A stretch of DNA of 64,000 bases, taken from DAITBA01 sp036824005 (GTDB lineage: Bacteria > Pseudomonadota > Gammaproteobacteria > Burkholderiales > Rhodocyclaceae). The stretch lies in contig DAITBA010000005.1 of NCBI GenBank assembly GCA_036824005.1, forward strand, positions 1 through 64,000, read 5' to 3'. This document shows positions 27,035 through 35,735 of the stretch, piece after piece. Position 1 is the stretch's first letter. The number at the start of each line of letters is the position of its first letter. The notes under the pieces are model-generated. The model did not search any database. It was not told the DNA's origin and was given only the letters and a program-made list of their open reading frames with translations. The translations under genes and the position numbers were made by a program.

Positions 27035-28191
27035 CATATGCGCGCCGCGGTATGCGCCAGACGTGCCCAAGCGCGGACGAGGGCGTTACCGGCACGCTCG
27101 ATGTCCTCCCCGAGCGTGTACAGACCGACGGACAGGCGTACGGCGCCGGCGGCGCGCTCCGTGGAAAACCCCATCGCCCCGAGTACCCCGCTGGCCTGTG
27201 CCGCACCGGAATGGCAAGCGGCGCCGGTCGAGGCCGCGACCTCTGCCTGTGCCTCCCGCAACAGAGCGTGTCCGCTCACCCGCGGAAACGAAACATTGAG
27301 CGTGTTGGGCAGTCGCTCTTGCACATGGCCGTTGAGGGCCAGATCCGGCACGCCCACCGCGAGCAGTTCGTGCAGGCGGTCCCTCAACCGGCGCAGCACT
27401 TGCCCTGTCTCGGGCAGGCGCAGAAGAGCCAGCCGCGCCGCCTCACCCAGACCGACGATATGCGGCACGTTCTCGGTGCCCGGGCGCAGGCCGTGTTCCT
27501 GGTCGGCCCCGGCCATCAGCGGCCGGATCGGGGTGCCGCGTCGCACGTAAAGGACACCGATACCCTTCGGTGCGTAGAACTTGTGGCCGGCCAGCGTCAA
27601 CAGATCGGCCTCCAGGACATCCACGTCCACCGCGACCTTGCCTGCCGACTGCGCCGCGTCGGTGTGCATCAGGGCGCCTTGTGCGCGGGCGATGCGGGCG
27701 ATCTCCGCGACCGCTTGGATCGTTCCCGTCTCGTTGTTGGCGTGCATGACGGAGACCAGCGCCGTGTCCGGACGCAAAACGGTGCGCACCGCTTCCGGAT
27801 CGACGCGGCCAAAGCCATCCACCGGGACGACGCTGACTTCCCAACCGTCCTGCCGCAATAACAGCGCCGGCTGCATCACCGCCGGGTGCTCCACGGCCGA
27901 GACGACGATGTGCCGCTTCGCGCTCCGCAGCGCCCGCGCCACGCCGAGGAGCGCCAGATTGTTCGCCTCGGTGGCGCAGCCGCAGAAAGCGATTTCTTCC
28001 GGGGAGGCGGCGCCGATCAGTTCGGCGACATGATTGCGGGACAGAGCGACCGCTCGCGCCGCATCGATGCCGTAGGCATGGCCGGACGAAGGGTTGCCGA
28101 AGCGACTGCCGAGAAAGGGCTGCATCGCCTCAGCGACCTCGGGGGCGACCGGGGTGGTGGCGTTGTAGTCGAGATAGACGGGCGAAGCCAT
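27034..28191 (-). CDS. Cysteine desulfurase (NifS/IscS-like)
   Basis: A 385-residue PLP-dependent enzyme of the class V aminotransferase fold. It shows the N-terminal VYLDYNATTPVAPEV, the HTDAAQSAGK region, the PLP lysine in LAGHKFYAPKG, and the catalytic cysteine loop STGAACHSG near the C-terminus. It should take sulfur from cysteine to form an enzyme persulfide for carriers such as TusA or for iron-sulfur assembly. There is no iscU or other assembly gene beside it; it is instead the last gene of a minus-strand series that starts with dsrE and an SQR, only 26 bp after the outer-membrane barrel gene. That context suggests a role in sulfane-sulfur handling, which is inference. Confidence 0.92.
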   Translation of the reverse strand: MASPVYLDYNATTPVAPEVAEAMQPFLGSRFGNPSSGHAYGIDAARAVALSRNHVAELIGAASPEEIAFCGCATEANNLALLGVARALRSAKRHIVVSAVEHPAVMQPALLLRQDGWEVSVVPVDGFGRVDPEAVRTVLRPDTALVSVMHANNETGTIQAVAEIARIARAQGALMHTDAAQSAGKVAVDVDVLEADLLTLAGHKFYAPKGIGVLYVRRGTPIRPLMAGADQEHGLRPGTENVPHIVGLGEAARLALLRLPETGQVLRRLRDRLHELLAVGVPDLALNGHVQERLPNTLNVSFPRVSGHALLREAQAEVAASTGAACHSGAAQASGVLGAMGFSTERAAGAVRLSVGLYTLGEDIERAGNALVRAWARLAHTAARI

Positions 28192-28217
28192 AAACAGAGA
28201 GAGCTCCCGCGCGGTGG

Positions 28218-29447
28218 TTAGAATTCGTAACGCAACTGCAAATAGAGGTTGTCATCAGCCGACAATTGGCCGAACTGCCCCCAGCGCCTGCCGCCGAAGA
28301 GGTTGGCCCCGACGGCGCCCCAGATACGGTCAGTGAAGCTGTAGCGCAGCTCGGGATTGACGAAATAGTCGCCGTTGCTCGCATTGTACGAGGCATACGC
28401 CGACAGGCGCAGTGTCTGGTGGAGGAAGAACTGCGTGGCGCGGAAACCCGCCGTGTGGTTCCAGCGCTCGTCTGCCGGGAAACCCGGCGGCAGGGCGGCA
28501 CGATAGGCGGCGTGATCGCGCATGCGCTCCGCGTAGTACTGGAGGTTGAGCGTGAAGTCTTCCCAGGGCTGCACCTGCCAGGCGGCAAGCAGCCTTGTCT
28601 GCGAATTGGGCACGGTGAAATCGCTGCCGGCGCGATCCTCGCGGGAATCGTAGTAAGCCGCTTCCAGGCTCAGCACGCCCTCACCGGCGCGGCCGGACAG
28701 GCTCGCGCCATAGACCGAAAGCTCCGGGTAGAAGAACGTGATCTTCGTTGGTGCCGCCAGGCTGTCCGGCCGCATGGACGGCGTGCGATGGAAGCCGCGG
28801 TAGATGTACACCGCACCATCCCAGCCAGCGACGTCTCTATACATGCGCAGACCCCACTCACCCTTTCCAGGCTTCTCCGTTTCCCGGTTGGTCAGCGCCG
28901 GTATGGGGTCGAACAGATGAAAGCGGCGCGCGTCGGGAACGCGACTCTCGCGAAAGCTTGGCGCCAGCACCAGCTCGAAGGAGGCGAAACCGGGATAGGC
29001 GCCGAGCTTCACCGCATCGATGCCGCGTTTCAGGTATTCCAGCGGTCGGCCGGCGAACAGTGCCTCGTGATCCTTGGGGAAGACATCGTTGACGAAGACC
29101 AGATCGCCCAGACCCCAGGTGATGACCTGGCGGCCGATGCGCACGTCCCACTTGCCCGCGGCATAGTCGAGATAGGCCTCGCGCAGTTCCGACTGTTCTT
29201 GCCTGCCCAGGTGGTCGTAGGCCACGTCCCCCTTCGCCAGCAGGTGCCAAGCGCCTTCCGTGGCATCCACCTGCAGCCGGGCACGCTCCTCCAGCCACTT
29301 GTAGTGGCGACCGTCCGGGTTGGCACTGGCCGTGTTGAACGCAGTGTTCTGCTGCAGGAAGCCGGAGAAGGTCAGGTCCGCCGCAACCGGAGCGGCGGCA
29401 AACAGAAAGGCCGCCAGCGTCGCCGCCGACATGGCGCGCCGGGGCAT
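28218..29447 (-). CDS. Outer-membrane beta-barrel protein of an RND-linked export operon
   Basis: A 409-residue secreted protein with a signal peptide (about residues 1-23, cleavage after PVAA) and a mature chain of alternating polar and aromatic strands ending in YLQLRYEF, typical of an outer-membrane barrel. The ATG at 29447 overlaps the stop of the LolA-like gene by one base (TGATG). I do not assign a family with certainty; it looks like the DUF1302/alginate-export type of barrels. The coupling to a LolA-like protein and an RND/MMPL protein suggests it is the outer-membrane part of a lipid or hydrophobic-molecule export route. Confidence 0.75.
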   Translation of the reverse strand: MPRRAMSAATLAAFLFAAAPVAADLTFSGFLQQNTAFNTASANPDGRHYKWLEERARLQVDATEGAWHLLAKGDVAYDHLGRQEQSELREAYLDYAAGKWDVRIGRQVITWGLGDLVFVNDVFPKDHEALFAGRPLEYLKRGIDAVKLGAYPGFASFELVLAPSFRESRVPDARRFHLFDPIPALTNRETEKPGKGEWGLRMYRDVAGWDGAVYIYRGFHRTPSMRPDSLAAPTKITFFYPELSVYGASLSGRAGEGVLSLEAAYYDSREDRAGSDFTVPNSQTRLLAAWQVQPWEDFTLNLQYYAERMRDHAAYRAALPPGFPADERWNHTAGFRATQFFLHQTLRLSAYASYNASNGDYFVNPELRYSFTDRIWGAVGANLFGGRRWGQFGQLSADDNLYLQLRYEF

Positions 29448-30283
29448 CAGTCCACCCACTTGCGTGGCGGCTGGCGCAGAAAACGCTCGGAGAAAAGGCT
29501 ATCCTCAATGCCCAAGTCATACTCGGCCTTGAGATATGCAACCTCGGTGCGATGCCCGGTCTGAAGGTTCTTCATGGTGCGTTTGACCACCGTGGGCAAG
29601 CCCTTGACATCGGCCATCTCATCGGCGCTGAACTCCTTGTAGCGGGCGCCCTTGCGGTCGTACTGCTCTTCCTTCAGCGGCAGGAAACTCGCCTTGTCCA
29701 CCCAGGTGAGCTTGTGACCGAAGTCCGCGTCGCCCGCCTTGGGCGTGCTCTTCACCACATAGCAGTCGCGGTTGCCCACCTTCTCTTCGCGCTCGATGGC
29801 GTGGTTGTCGTCCTCGATATCGCGGCCGGAGACGTCCTCATAGGTGAAATCCGAGCCGACGAAGCTGGAGCGCTTGTCCTGAGCGGCGATGCGCTTGACC
29901 ATGTTCACCGCGGGAATGAACATCCAGCGGTCGTCGTCCTTCGCCGGATACTTGTAGGTCATGAAGCTCATGTCCTTCACGTCGTTCGGCTTGAAGAAGT
30001 ACATGAAGTACTTCTGCTCGCCGCCAGGTTCGGCCATGTTCAGGCGTAGCATGGTCAGCTCGCGCACCCGCTCCTGGCCGTCCTTGTTGATCAGCTTCAT
30101 GAGCACGCGAGCCTTGAAGTCCTTGCCCGGATAGAGGAACGCCGCCTGAGATTTGCGCATCACCTCCTCGCCGCCGAGCGCCCACGCCTGGAGCGGCAGC
30201 AGCAATGCAAACAGGGCGATCCATCGTTTAGCTGCGGCATAACGCGCTTCGTTCGATAGCCTTCTCCCAAACTTCGTCTTCAT
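29447..30283 (-). CDS. LolA-like periplasmic lipid/lipoprotein carrier
   Basis: A 278-residue secreted protein of the outer-membrane lipoprotein-sorting (LolA-like) family. The hydrophobic signal runs to about residue 36 (cleavage near QAWA). The mature protein contains the family traits: long beta-strands, RWMFIPAVNMVKRIAAQDKRSSFVGSDFTYED, and a late LKEEQYDRKGARYKEF segment. Relatives of this type are encoded beside MMPL/RND exporters and are thought to carry a lipid cargo across the periplasm. It lies 12 bp after the RND gene and overlaps the barrel gene by one base, so the three are made together. The cargo is not known. Confidence 0.85.
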   Translation of the reverse strand: MKTKFGRRLSNEARYAAAKRWIALFALLLPLQAWALGGEEVMRKSQAAFLYPGKDFKARVLMKLINKDGQERVRELTMLRLNMAEPGGEQKYFMYFFKPNDVKDMSFMTYKYPAKDDDRWMFIPAVNMVKRIAAQDKRSSFVGSDFTYEDVSGRDIEDDNHAIEREEKVGNRDCYVVKSTPKAGDADFGHKLTWVDKASFLPLKEEQYDRKGARYKEFSADEMADVKGLPTVVKRTMKNLQTGHRTEVAYLKAEYDLGIEDSLFSERFLRQPPRKWVD

Positions 30284-30295
30284 GTCAGTCCCCCT

Positions 30296-32617
30296 TCATC
30301 GTGCCACGGCCACCGCGGCCGCGCGCGCTTGTTCGTCCACCAGCCAGCGCCGCGCCAGCATCACCAGCGCCGGCAGCAGGAGCAGGGTGAGCAGTGCCGA
30401 GAGCAGCATCATGGAAACGATGAAGGCGCCCACCGCCACATACGGCGTCAGCGGCGCCGCCATCATCACGGAGAACGCGGCGGCGAACAGCGCCGCATTG
30501 CGCAAGATGCCCTTGCCCGGCCGCGCCGCGGTCCATGCCAGCTCTCGCGCTAGATTAGCCGTGCCCGTCTCGGCCAGCCGTTGGCGCAGGCGGCTGACAA
30601 AATGGATCGCGAAGTCCACCGCCATCCCGAGGGAGAGCGTGGACAGCACCGAGAGCGGCATGTCGAAGTCCTTGCCGACGAAACCGACTACCCCGTAGAT
30701 GAACAGGATGGTGAACAGCAGGGGTACATAGGCGACCAGCGCCCATTTCAGCGAGCGGAAATCCAGCGCTAGGATGACGAACACCACCGTCAGGGCGAGG
30801 CTGAAGCCCAGCACCAGGTCGCCCAGTACCTCTTCGTTCCATACCAGATTGAAGTAGGCGATGCCGGCCGGCTTGACCGTCACCGGCAGGGGATTGGCCT
30901 TGTGATACGCCTCCGCGGCGGCGATCACCTGACGCATGGCATCCGCGTCCCAGGTCTTCATCTGCACCCATAGATTAGCCTTGCCGAAGACCGGATCGAC
31001 CACGTTGTCCAGGTCGGAGGGCTTGGCCGACATGCTGAACAGGAACAGATACTGGCCGATGGTATCCTGAGTCTCCGGCACGGTGTCGTACTTGGCGTCG
31101 TCGTCGTGCAGGACGCGATTGATGCGTTTCACGTAGTCGGCGACGGAGAAGGTCTTGCCCACCACCGGCAGGGTTTCCAGGTGGCGCTGCAGTCCTTCCA
31201 GCCAGCGCACCGCCTCGGGCCGCTTCATGAACTCCGCTTCCTTCGACTCGACCACCAGATAACCGAAGGAGGTGCCACCCAGCGCGCGGTTCATGGCCGT
31301 GTCGGCGACGCGAATCTCGCTGTCCGCTTTGAACCACGCGACCAGGTTGTTATTCACGTGGATCCTGGTCGTGCCCCAGATGGCGACGGCTACCAGCACG
31401 AGGGCGGTCGCCACGGTCAGCCCAGGCCGCGTTGCGCCGAAGGCGCCCAAGCGACCCAGCATTCGCGCCGTGCGGTCCCGGGCAGCATCCTCGGCCGTAC
31501 CGGAGAGCTTGTCCTCGCGCAGGAAGGTAAGGACCGCCGGGATGAAACTGAAGGAGAGCAGGCGCAGCACGACCGTGCCGAAGGCGATCAGGCCGCCGAA
31601 CACTTTCACGGGGACGATGTTCATGAATAGCAGCACGGCGAAGCCCGCCGCCGTGGCGAGCGCCGTGTAGCGCACCGGTCGGCTCACCACTGCCATAGTC
31701 TCGCGAATCGCCGTCAGCTTGTCGCCGCGCTCCTGGTAGCGAAAATAGAACTCGTTGAAGATGTGGATGCTGTCGGTGGCGATCGCCATGAGGAACACCG
31801 GTGCCATGGAGCTCATGATGTGCACCGGAAAGCCGACGCCGATCAGCAGGCCCATGCTCCAGATGATGGCGACCATCGACACGCCCATCATGGCGGCGGA
31901 GAGCGCCAGGTTGCGGAACATGAACTGGATGGCGGCGAACATGATGCCGCCGGCGATGGGCGAGAAGATCGCCATCAGCTTGAACATCTCGGCGCCGAAG
32001 GTGTCGCGCGCCACCGGGTCGCCGGCGATGTAGTAACGGTCGGATCCCTTCTCCTTCGCCACGATCTCGCGGATCTTTTCTGCGATCTCAGCACCGTTGG
32101 CACCTTTCTCCAGCGGCACATAGATGGCGGTGGTCTTGCCGTCCTGGGAAATGATGCGGTCGATGAACAGCGGGTTGCCGAACAGCGCCCGCTTCAACGC
32201 CTCCACGTCAGCGTCGGACTTTGGCGCCGCCGGCATCAGCGGCCCCACCTTCAGCGTGCCCGCCTCCGCCGTCACGTTGGTGATGGTGGTGAAGCCGTTG
32301 ACGTCGCGCGAGGCGACCCCCTGCAGACCGACGATGGCGTCGGTGATGCGGGCGATACGGCCGAGGGTCTCCCGATTGAGCACGCCCGCATCGTTTTCCA
32401 CGCCCACGACGATGGTGTCCTCATAGAGCGCGAAAGTCTTGTCCACCGCGTCGTTCCACACGCGCACGTCGGAGGTTTCCGGCAGCATGTGTTTCGGATT
32501 GGTGTCCGTGCGTATCTTCGGAAACTGGGTAAGGAACAGCAGAGTCAACAACCCCGCCAGTAGCAGCACCAGCTTCGGCCGGCGGATGGAGAATTCGACC
32601 AGGGAAATCTTTGTCAT
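30296..32617 (-). CDS. RND/MMPL-family exporter
   Basis: A 773-residue inner-membrane protein of the MMPL branch of the RND superfamily. It has the usual duplicated layout: one N-terminal helix, a periplasmic loop (about 35-220), five to six helices with SSMAPVFLMAIATDSIHIFNEF, then the same arrangement again with LSLGMAVDFAIHFVSRLRQR near the C-terminus. The aspartates in those helices fit proton-driven transport. MMPL proteins commonly move lipids or other hydrophobic compounds from the inner membrane. The neighbours (methyltransferase, LolA-like protein, barrel) support an envelope export system; the substrate is unknown. Confidence 0.92.
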   Translation of the reverse strand: MTKISLVEFSIRRPKLVLLLAGLLTLLFLTQFPKIRTDTNPKHMLPETSDVRVWNDAVDKTFALYEDTIVVGVENDAGVLNRETLGRIARITDAIVGLQGVASRDVNGFTTITNVTAEAGTLKVGPLMPAAPKSDADVEALKRALFGNPLFIDRIISQDGKTTAIYVPLEKGANGAEIAEKIREIVAKEKGSDRYYIAGDPVARDTFGAEMFKLMAIFSPIAGGIMFAAIQFMFRNLALSAAMMGVSMVAIIWSMGLLIGVGFPVHIMSSMAPVFLMAIATDSIHIFNEFYFRYQERGDKLTAIRETMAVVSRPVRYTALATAAGFAVLLFMNIVPVKVFGGLIAFGTVVLRLLSFSFIPAVLTFLREDKLSGTAEDAARDRTARMLGRLGAFGATRPGLTVATALVLVAVAIWGTTRIHVNNNLVAWFKADSEIRVADTAMNRALGGTSFGYLVVESKEAEFMKRPEAVRWLEGLQRHLETLPVVGKTFSVADYVKRINRVLHDDDAKYDTVPETQDTIGQYLFLFSMSAKPSDLDNVVDPVFGKANLWVQMKTWDADAMRQVIAAAEAYHKANPLPVTVKPAGIAYFNLVWNEEVLGDLVLGFSLALTVVFVILALDFRSLKWALVAYVPLLFTILFIYGVVGFVGKDFDMPLSVLSTLSLGMAVDFAIHFVSRLRQRLAETGTANLARELAWTAARPGKGILRNAALFAAAFSVMMAAPLTPYVAVGAFIVSMMLLSALLTLLLLPALVMLARRWLVDEQARAAAVAVAR

Positions 32618-32644
32618 CGCGTGCTCGCTCGAATGAAAGTCCCG

Positions 32645-33289
32645 TCAGCTCACGTCGCTCACGGCGGCAATGAAGGCGCCCGCGCCGGGCAGCAGGGCGC
32701 TCAGCGGTTTTTCAAGGGCGCGCGCCAGTTTCCCGCCGTTCGGCAACACGACCGCCGTGAGCACGAGGGGTGCTTTTGCCGCCTGGCCGCCGAATAGTTG
32801 CCTTGCCTCGTGTCGCGTGTGCCATCGGGCGCCGCGATACGCGCCGCGACCGCCGTGCCGGCCCCTGGACAGCCAGAGAAGGCTGTGGTGGTTGAGCAGG
32901 CCCAGGGCGACGCGACGGCGCGCCACGCGCAACATCTCGGCAAGCGCACCTCGCGCATCTTGCATGAAGCACAGTGCCGCTACGCTCACGACCAGATCGA
33001 AACTCTTGTCCGGGAACGGAAGCCGATGGGCGTCCGCGACGAGATACGCGGCGCCGCCGCGACCCGCAGCATGGCGGACGGCGGGCAGATCGATGTCTGC
33101 GCCAGCTGCCCAGGCGATGTCTCCGGCTTCTGCAAAACGCCGAGTGAAGTAGCCGGTCCCGCACCCCACATCCAACAAAGTTTCGCCCTCGCGCGTTTCG
33201 AGCAGGTCATGGAGCACGCCATATTCGATGCCGCCGATCCAGGCTCCGCGGGATGATTCGTACCAGGCGTCGTACCGTTCCGGCTGCAT
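32645..33289 (-). CDS. Class I SAM-dependent methyltransferase
   Basis: A 214-residue cytoplasmic methyltransferase of the UbiE/Methyltransf_11 type. Motif I is LLDVGCGTGYFTRRFAEAG near residues 37-54; motif II/III appears as AHRLPFPDKSFDLVVSVAALCFM. The C-terminal half is basic and hydrophobic. The substrate cannot be read from sequence. It lies 14 bp after the SQR-like gene and 27 bp before the RND exporter, so it belongs to the same transcription unit. It could modify the exported compound or a quinone or thiol; neither is shown. A broken relative occurs at the right edge of the window. Confidence 0.88.
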   Translation of the reverse strand: MQPERYDAWYESSRGAWIGGIEYGVLHDLLETREGETLLDVGCGTGYFTRRFAEAGDIAWAAGADIDLPAVRHAAGRGGAAYLVADAHRLPFPDKSFDLVVSVAALCFMQDARGALAEMLRVARRRVALGLLNHHSLLWLSRGRHGGRGAYRGARWHTRHEARQLFGGQAAKAPLVLTAVVLPNGGKLARALEKPLSALLPGAGAFIAAVSDVS

Positions 33290-33303
33290 GACGTCGCTCG
33301 AAA

Positions 33304-34455
33304 TCAGAAACGCCGGTAGAGCCAGTACTTCTCATAGAGGATCTTGCCGGCATGCCAGAGGAAGTTCGGCGCATGCATGTCGACTCGTGGCGTCGGCTCG
33401 GCGTAGAAGTCGCCCTTGCCGATGCCGGCGCGCCCGCCGCCGGCCTCGATGAAGCACATGCCGTGGCCGTCGAAACGGCGCTCGGCGCCCTTGCCGGTCC
33501 AGGCACGGGCAATGTTCTGCGCCACGGTTTCGGCCTGACCGTGGGCGAAAACGCCCGCCTTGGGCAGCGGTCGCCCCATCTTCAGCGGAATGGTGGTCAC
33601 GTCGCCGATGGCGAATACGTTTTCGTACTGCGTTTGCAGCGTATGGCGATCAACCGGGATCCAGCCCGCCTCGTTGGTGAGCCCCGCCTCGCGCACGACA
33701 GCCGGAGCGCGGTGTGGCGGCACGTAGAGCAACAGATCGTATTCGGTGGATGCGCCGCTGGCGAACTCGATGCGGCGCGCGTCAGGGTCAACCGCCTTGA
33801 CCTGATATTCCGGATGGTAGGCAATGCCGCGCGACTCGATCATGCCGCGCACGGCGGCACCGAGTTCCGGCCCGGCCACCACCATCGGGCGCGGCTCGGC
33901 GGCATAAAACTCGATAGTTGTATGGTCGTGCAGGCCACGCTTGCGCAGATGCGAGTCCACCAGCAGCGCGGCCTCGTAAGGCGCGGCCGGGCACTTGTAC
34001 ATCGGCGCTGCGGTCAGCACGACGATGCGGCCGCCGGCAAATCGTGCGAGCGCCTCCCGCACCGCCGAAGCACCTTCCATGGTGTAAAAGTTCAGCCCCG
34101 CGGATGCCAAGCCGGGGATGGCTTCCGTCGCATAGTCGGCGCCGAGGGCGATCACCATGGCGTCTGCCGCGATTGTCTGGCCGCCGAAATCCACGACTCG
34201 CCGCGTCGGATCGACCCGCGTGACGTTGCCTTGGCGGAATTCCACGCCGCGCCCGGACAAGCGCGCCAGGGAACGCGAGAAATCGGCCGGCTGGCGCTCG
34301 CCGACCATCAGCCAGAGGAGCGAAGGGGGGAAATAGTGCTCCGCCACCCTATCCACGGCGATGACGCGGTCGGTTCCGGGCAGCAGCTTGCGCAGCGTCT
34401 CGGCCGCCACCAGGCCGCCGAGACCGGCGCCGAGCACGATGGCGGTGCGGCTCAC
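33304..34455 (-). CDS. Sulfide:quinone oxidoreductase-like flavoprotein
   Basis: A 383-residue flavoprotein of the SQR/flavocytochrome c sulfide dehydrogenase family. I chose the GTG at 34455: it follows a GGGAAGG ribosome site and places the FAD motif VLGAGLGGLVAAE at residues 7-19; the frame is open to 34650 with non-family sequence. The second FAD motif is NVFAIGDVTTIP (279-290). Only two cysteines occur, C155 (MYKCPAAPYE) and C334 (HGMCFIEAG), in the places of the redox pair of SQRs. The C-terminal helical tail (ILYEKYWLYRRF) could bind the membrane. SQR oxidises sulfide to polysulfide and reduces quinone. The SQR subtype is not settled. It follows the dsrE gene by 100 bp. Confidence 0.85.
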   Translation of the reverse strand: MSRTAIVLGAGLGGLVAAETLRKLLPGTDRVIAVDRVAEHYFPPSLLWLMVGERQPADFSRSLARLSGRGVEFRQGNVTRVDPTRRVVDFGGQTIAADAMVIALGADYATEAIPGLASAGLNFYTMEGASAVREALARFAGGRIVVLTAAPMYKCPAAPYEAALLVDSHLRKRGLHDHTTIEFYAAEPRPMVVAGPELGAAVRGMIESRGIAYHPEYQVKAVDPDARRIEFASGASTEYDLLLYVPPHRAPAVVREAGLTNEAGWIPVDRHTLQTQYENVFAIGDVTTIPLKMGRPLPKAGVFAHGQAETVAQNIARAWTGKGAERRFDGHGMCFIEAGGGRAGIGKGDFYAEPTPRVDMHAPNFLWHAGKILYEKYWLYRRF

Positions 34456-34555
34456 TGGGGTACCTTCCCGCCGTCCTCCGTCCCGAGGAAGGGGGTGACG
34501 GAGGCTCGCCGCTGCGCGGCTCCAGGTCGTGGCTGCTGGCCGTACGGGGCACTCA

Positions 34556-34909
34556 TCAGAAGACGAGAACCTTTTCCGCCCACTCGGTCCATTCAGTGAG
34601 CAGGTCCATGGTGCCGCGCAGCGCACCCTGCACCAGGTCTTCATTGGCAATGCCGCGCGCGTCCATGCAGGTGCCGCATACCGCGACAGCGCCGTTACGG
34701 CGTATCACGGCTCCCAGCATGTCGCCGATGTTGTAATAACCACTCGGCACCTTTTGCCCCCCTTTTGCACAGGAGGCGGCGTCGCCCATGAGGAACACTT
34801 TGACCTCGACTTCGCCCGCTTCGAGGAGTTTTCGCGCCAGGCGCAGGGCGTTGTAGCTGCGCTCGGTTCCGTAGGGAGGATCGTTCAGGATGAGGAGAGA
34901 TCTTCGCAT
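34556..34909 (-). CDS. DsrE-family protein, first gene of the SQR operon
   Basis: A 117-residue DsrE/YchN-like protein with the family opening LLILNDPPYGTERSYNALRLARKLLE. Three cysteines (C47, C78 and C81 in AVCGTCMDARG) are placed where DsrE proteins carry their persulfide cysteine. It may accept sulfane sulfur formed by the SQR encoded next. The ATG at 34909 has a GGAGG ribosome site 8 bases upstream. The promoter region is occupied by a 29-bp perfect palindrome. It differs from the longer DsrE2 at 24907, so the window has two separate DsrE-type carriers. Confidence 0.88.
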   Translation of the reverse strand: MRRSLLILNDPPYGTERSYNALRLARKLLEAGEVEVKVFLMGDAASCAKGGQKVPSGYYNIGDMLGAVIRRNGAVAVCGTCMDARGIANEDLVQGALRGTMDLLTEWTEWAEKVLVF

Positions 34910-34954
34910 GATGGGTGCCTCCGGCGTTTGCTTGGATATGAAACAATATTCGTA

Positions 34955-34983
34955 CGTTTATTGGAATACTATTCCAATAAACG
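34955..34983. promoter_or_regulatory. 29-bp perfect palindrome, likely operator of the dsrE-SQR operon
   Basis: Left arm CGTTTATTGGAATA (34955-34968), single central base, right arm TATTCCAATAAACG (34970-34983): 14 of 14 pairs. It is 46 bp upstream of the dsrE ATG. On the minus strand TTGGAA inside it could be the -35 box with TACGAA 17 bases on as -10, so a bound repressor would block the promoter. There is no T-run, so it is not a terminator. Confidence 0.75.
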
Positions 34984-35051
34984 GGTTGGTGCAAGCTGTG
35001 CCGTCTCGTCGAACCCCGAACGCCAGTGATCGCGCGAGCTGCCGAAAAGCG

Positions 35052-35735
35052 CTATTCGGCCGCTCGCCCCGCCTTCAACTCGCCGAGGTGCCGGCGGACC
35101 ATCGCCCCGGCGATCGTCGCCCCCTGCCGGTAAACGCCGTCGGCGCCGACGTCCCGGATATCGCGGATCAACTCGCCCAACCAGTCGAGATGGGATGCCA
35201 GAAACGCCGCACACGCATCGCCGTCGCCACGACTCAGCAGATGACCCATGTATTCGAGCAGCAGGGCGACATGGTCCGGCATGGACGACAGGGATTCGGG
35301 CACTTCGATGCCCTCCGCGCGATAGCGCCGCAGCATATCCACCGCCGGGTCTCCCATCAGATGGCCCTTTTCCCGCGCCATGGGCAAGTCGCAGGCGGGG
35401 TCGGCCGTCCAGTTCTTGTAGACGCTCTCGACCGGCACGACATAGGGCGGAAGGGGCCCGCGATACAGCCGGCGGTACTCCCTTTCAAGTTGCCCGAGGA
35501 CATCGCCATCGGCCGAAAGACCTTCCGCCAAGGCTGAATCCAGCCCCAGCCTGCACAACTGCCCCTTAAAAAAAGCCGTGAGCCGGCCGGTGGCGACGTC
35601 CTCCGCGAACCCGGCCGACGGTTCCTTGAAAAACTCGCTCAACTGGGCGTAAAGGCCCGCCCATTCGAGACCGGCCGTTCCGCCGGCACCGGCGGAAACC
35701 ATCGCCGCCTCGGACACCGGATGGCGGGCGTTCAT
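35052..35735 (-). CDS. TorD/DmsD-family molybdoenzyme chaperone
   Basis: A 227-residue helical cytoplasmic protein of the TorD/NarJ redox-enzyme maturation family. The segment EREYRRLYRGPLPPYVVPVESVYK is typical, with PPY and ESVY in the right order. Such chaperones bind the Tat signal of a molybdoenzyme until cofactor insertion is complete. I chose the ATG at 35735, which overlaps the FeS-subunit stop as ATGA; the longer open frame lies inside that gene. It is the last gene of the three-gene molybdoenzyme operon starting at 38669, whose product is its expected client. A weak hairpin (35041-35060) overlaps its stop. Confidence 0.88.
   Translation of the reverse strand: MNARHPVSEAAMVSAGAGGTAGLEWAGLYAQLSEFFKEPSAGFAEDVATGRLTAFFKGQLCRLGLDSALAEGLSADGDVLGQLEREYRRLYRGPLPPYVVPVESVYKNWTADPACDLPMAREKGHLMGDPAVDMLRRYRAEGIEVPESLSSMPDHVALLLEYMGHLLSRGDGDACAAFLASHLDWLGELIRDIRDVGADGVYRQGATIAGAMVRRHLGELKAGRAAE

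Noticed and set aside
35041..35060. Hairpin GCCGAA-N8-TTCGGC at the end of the TorD gene as a terminator
   Set aside because: The stem is only six pairs and no T-run follows on either strand.
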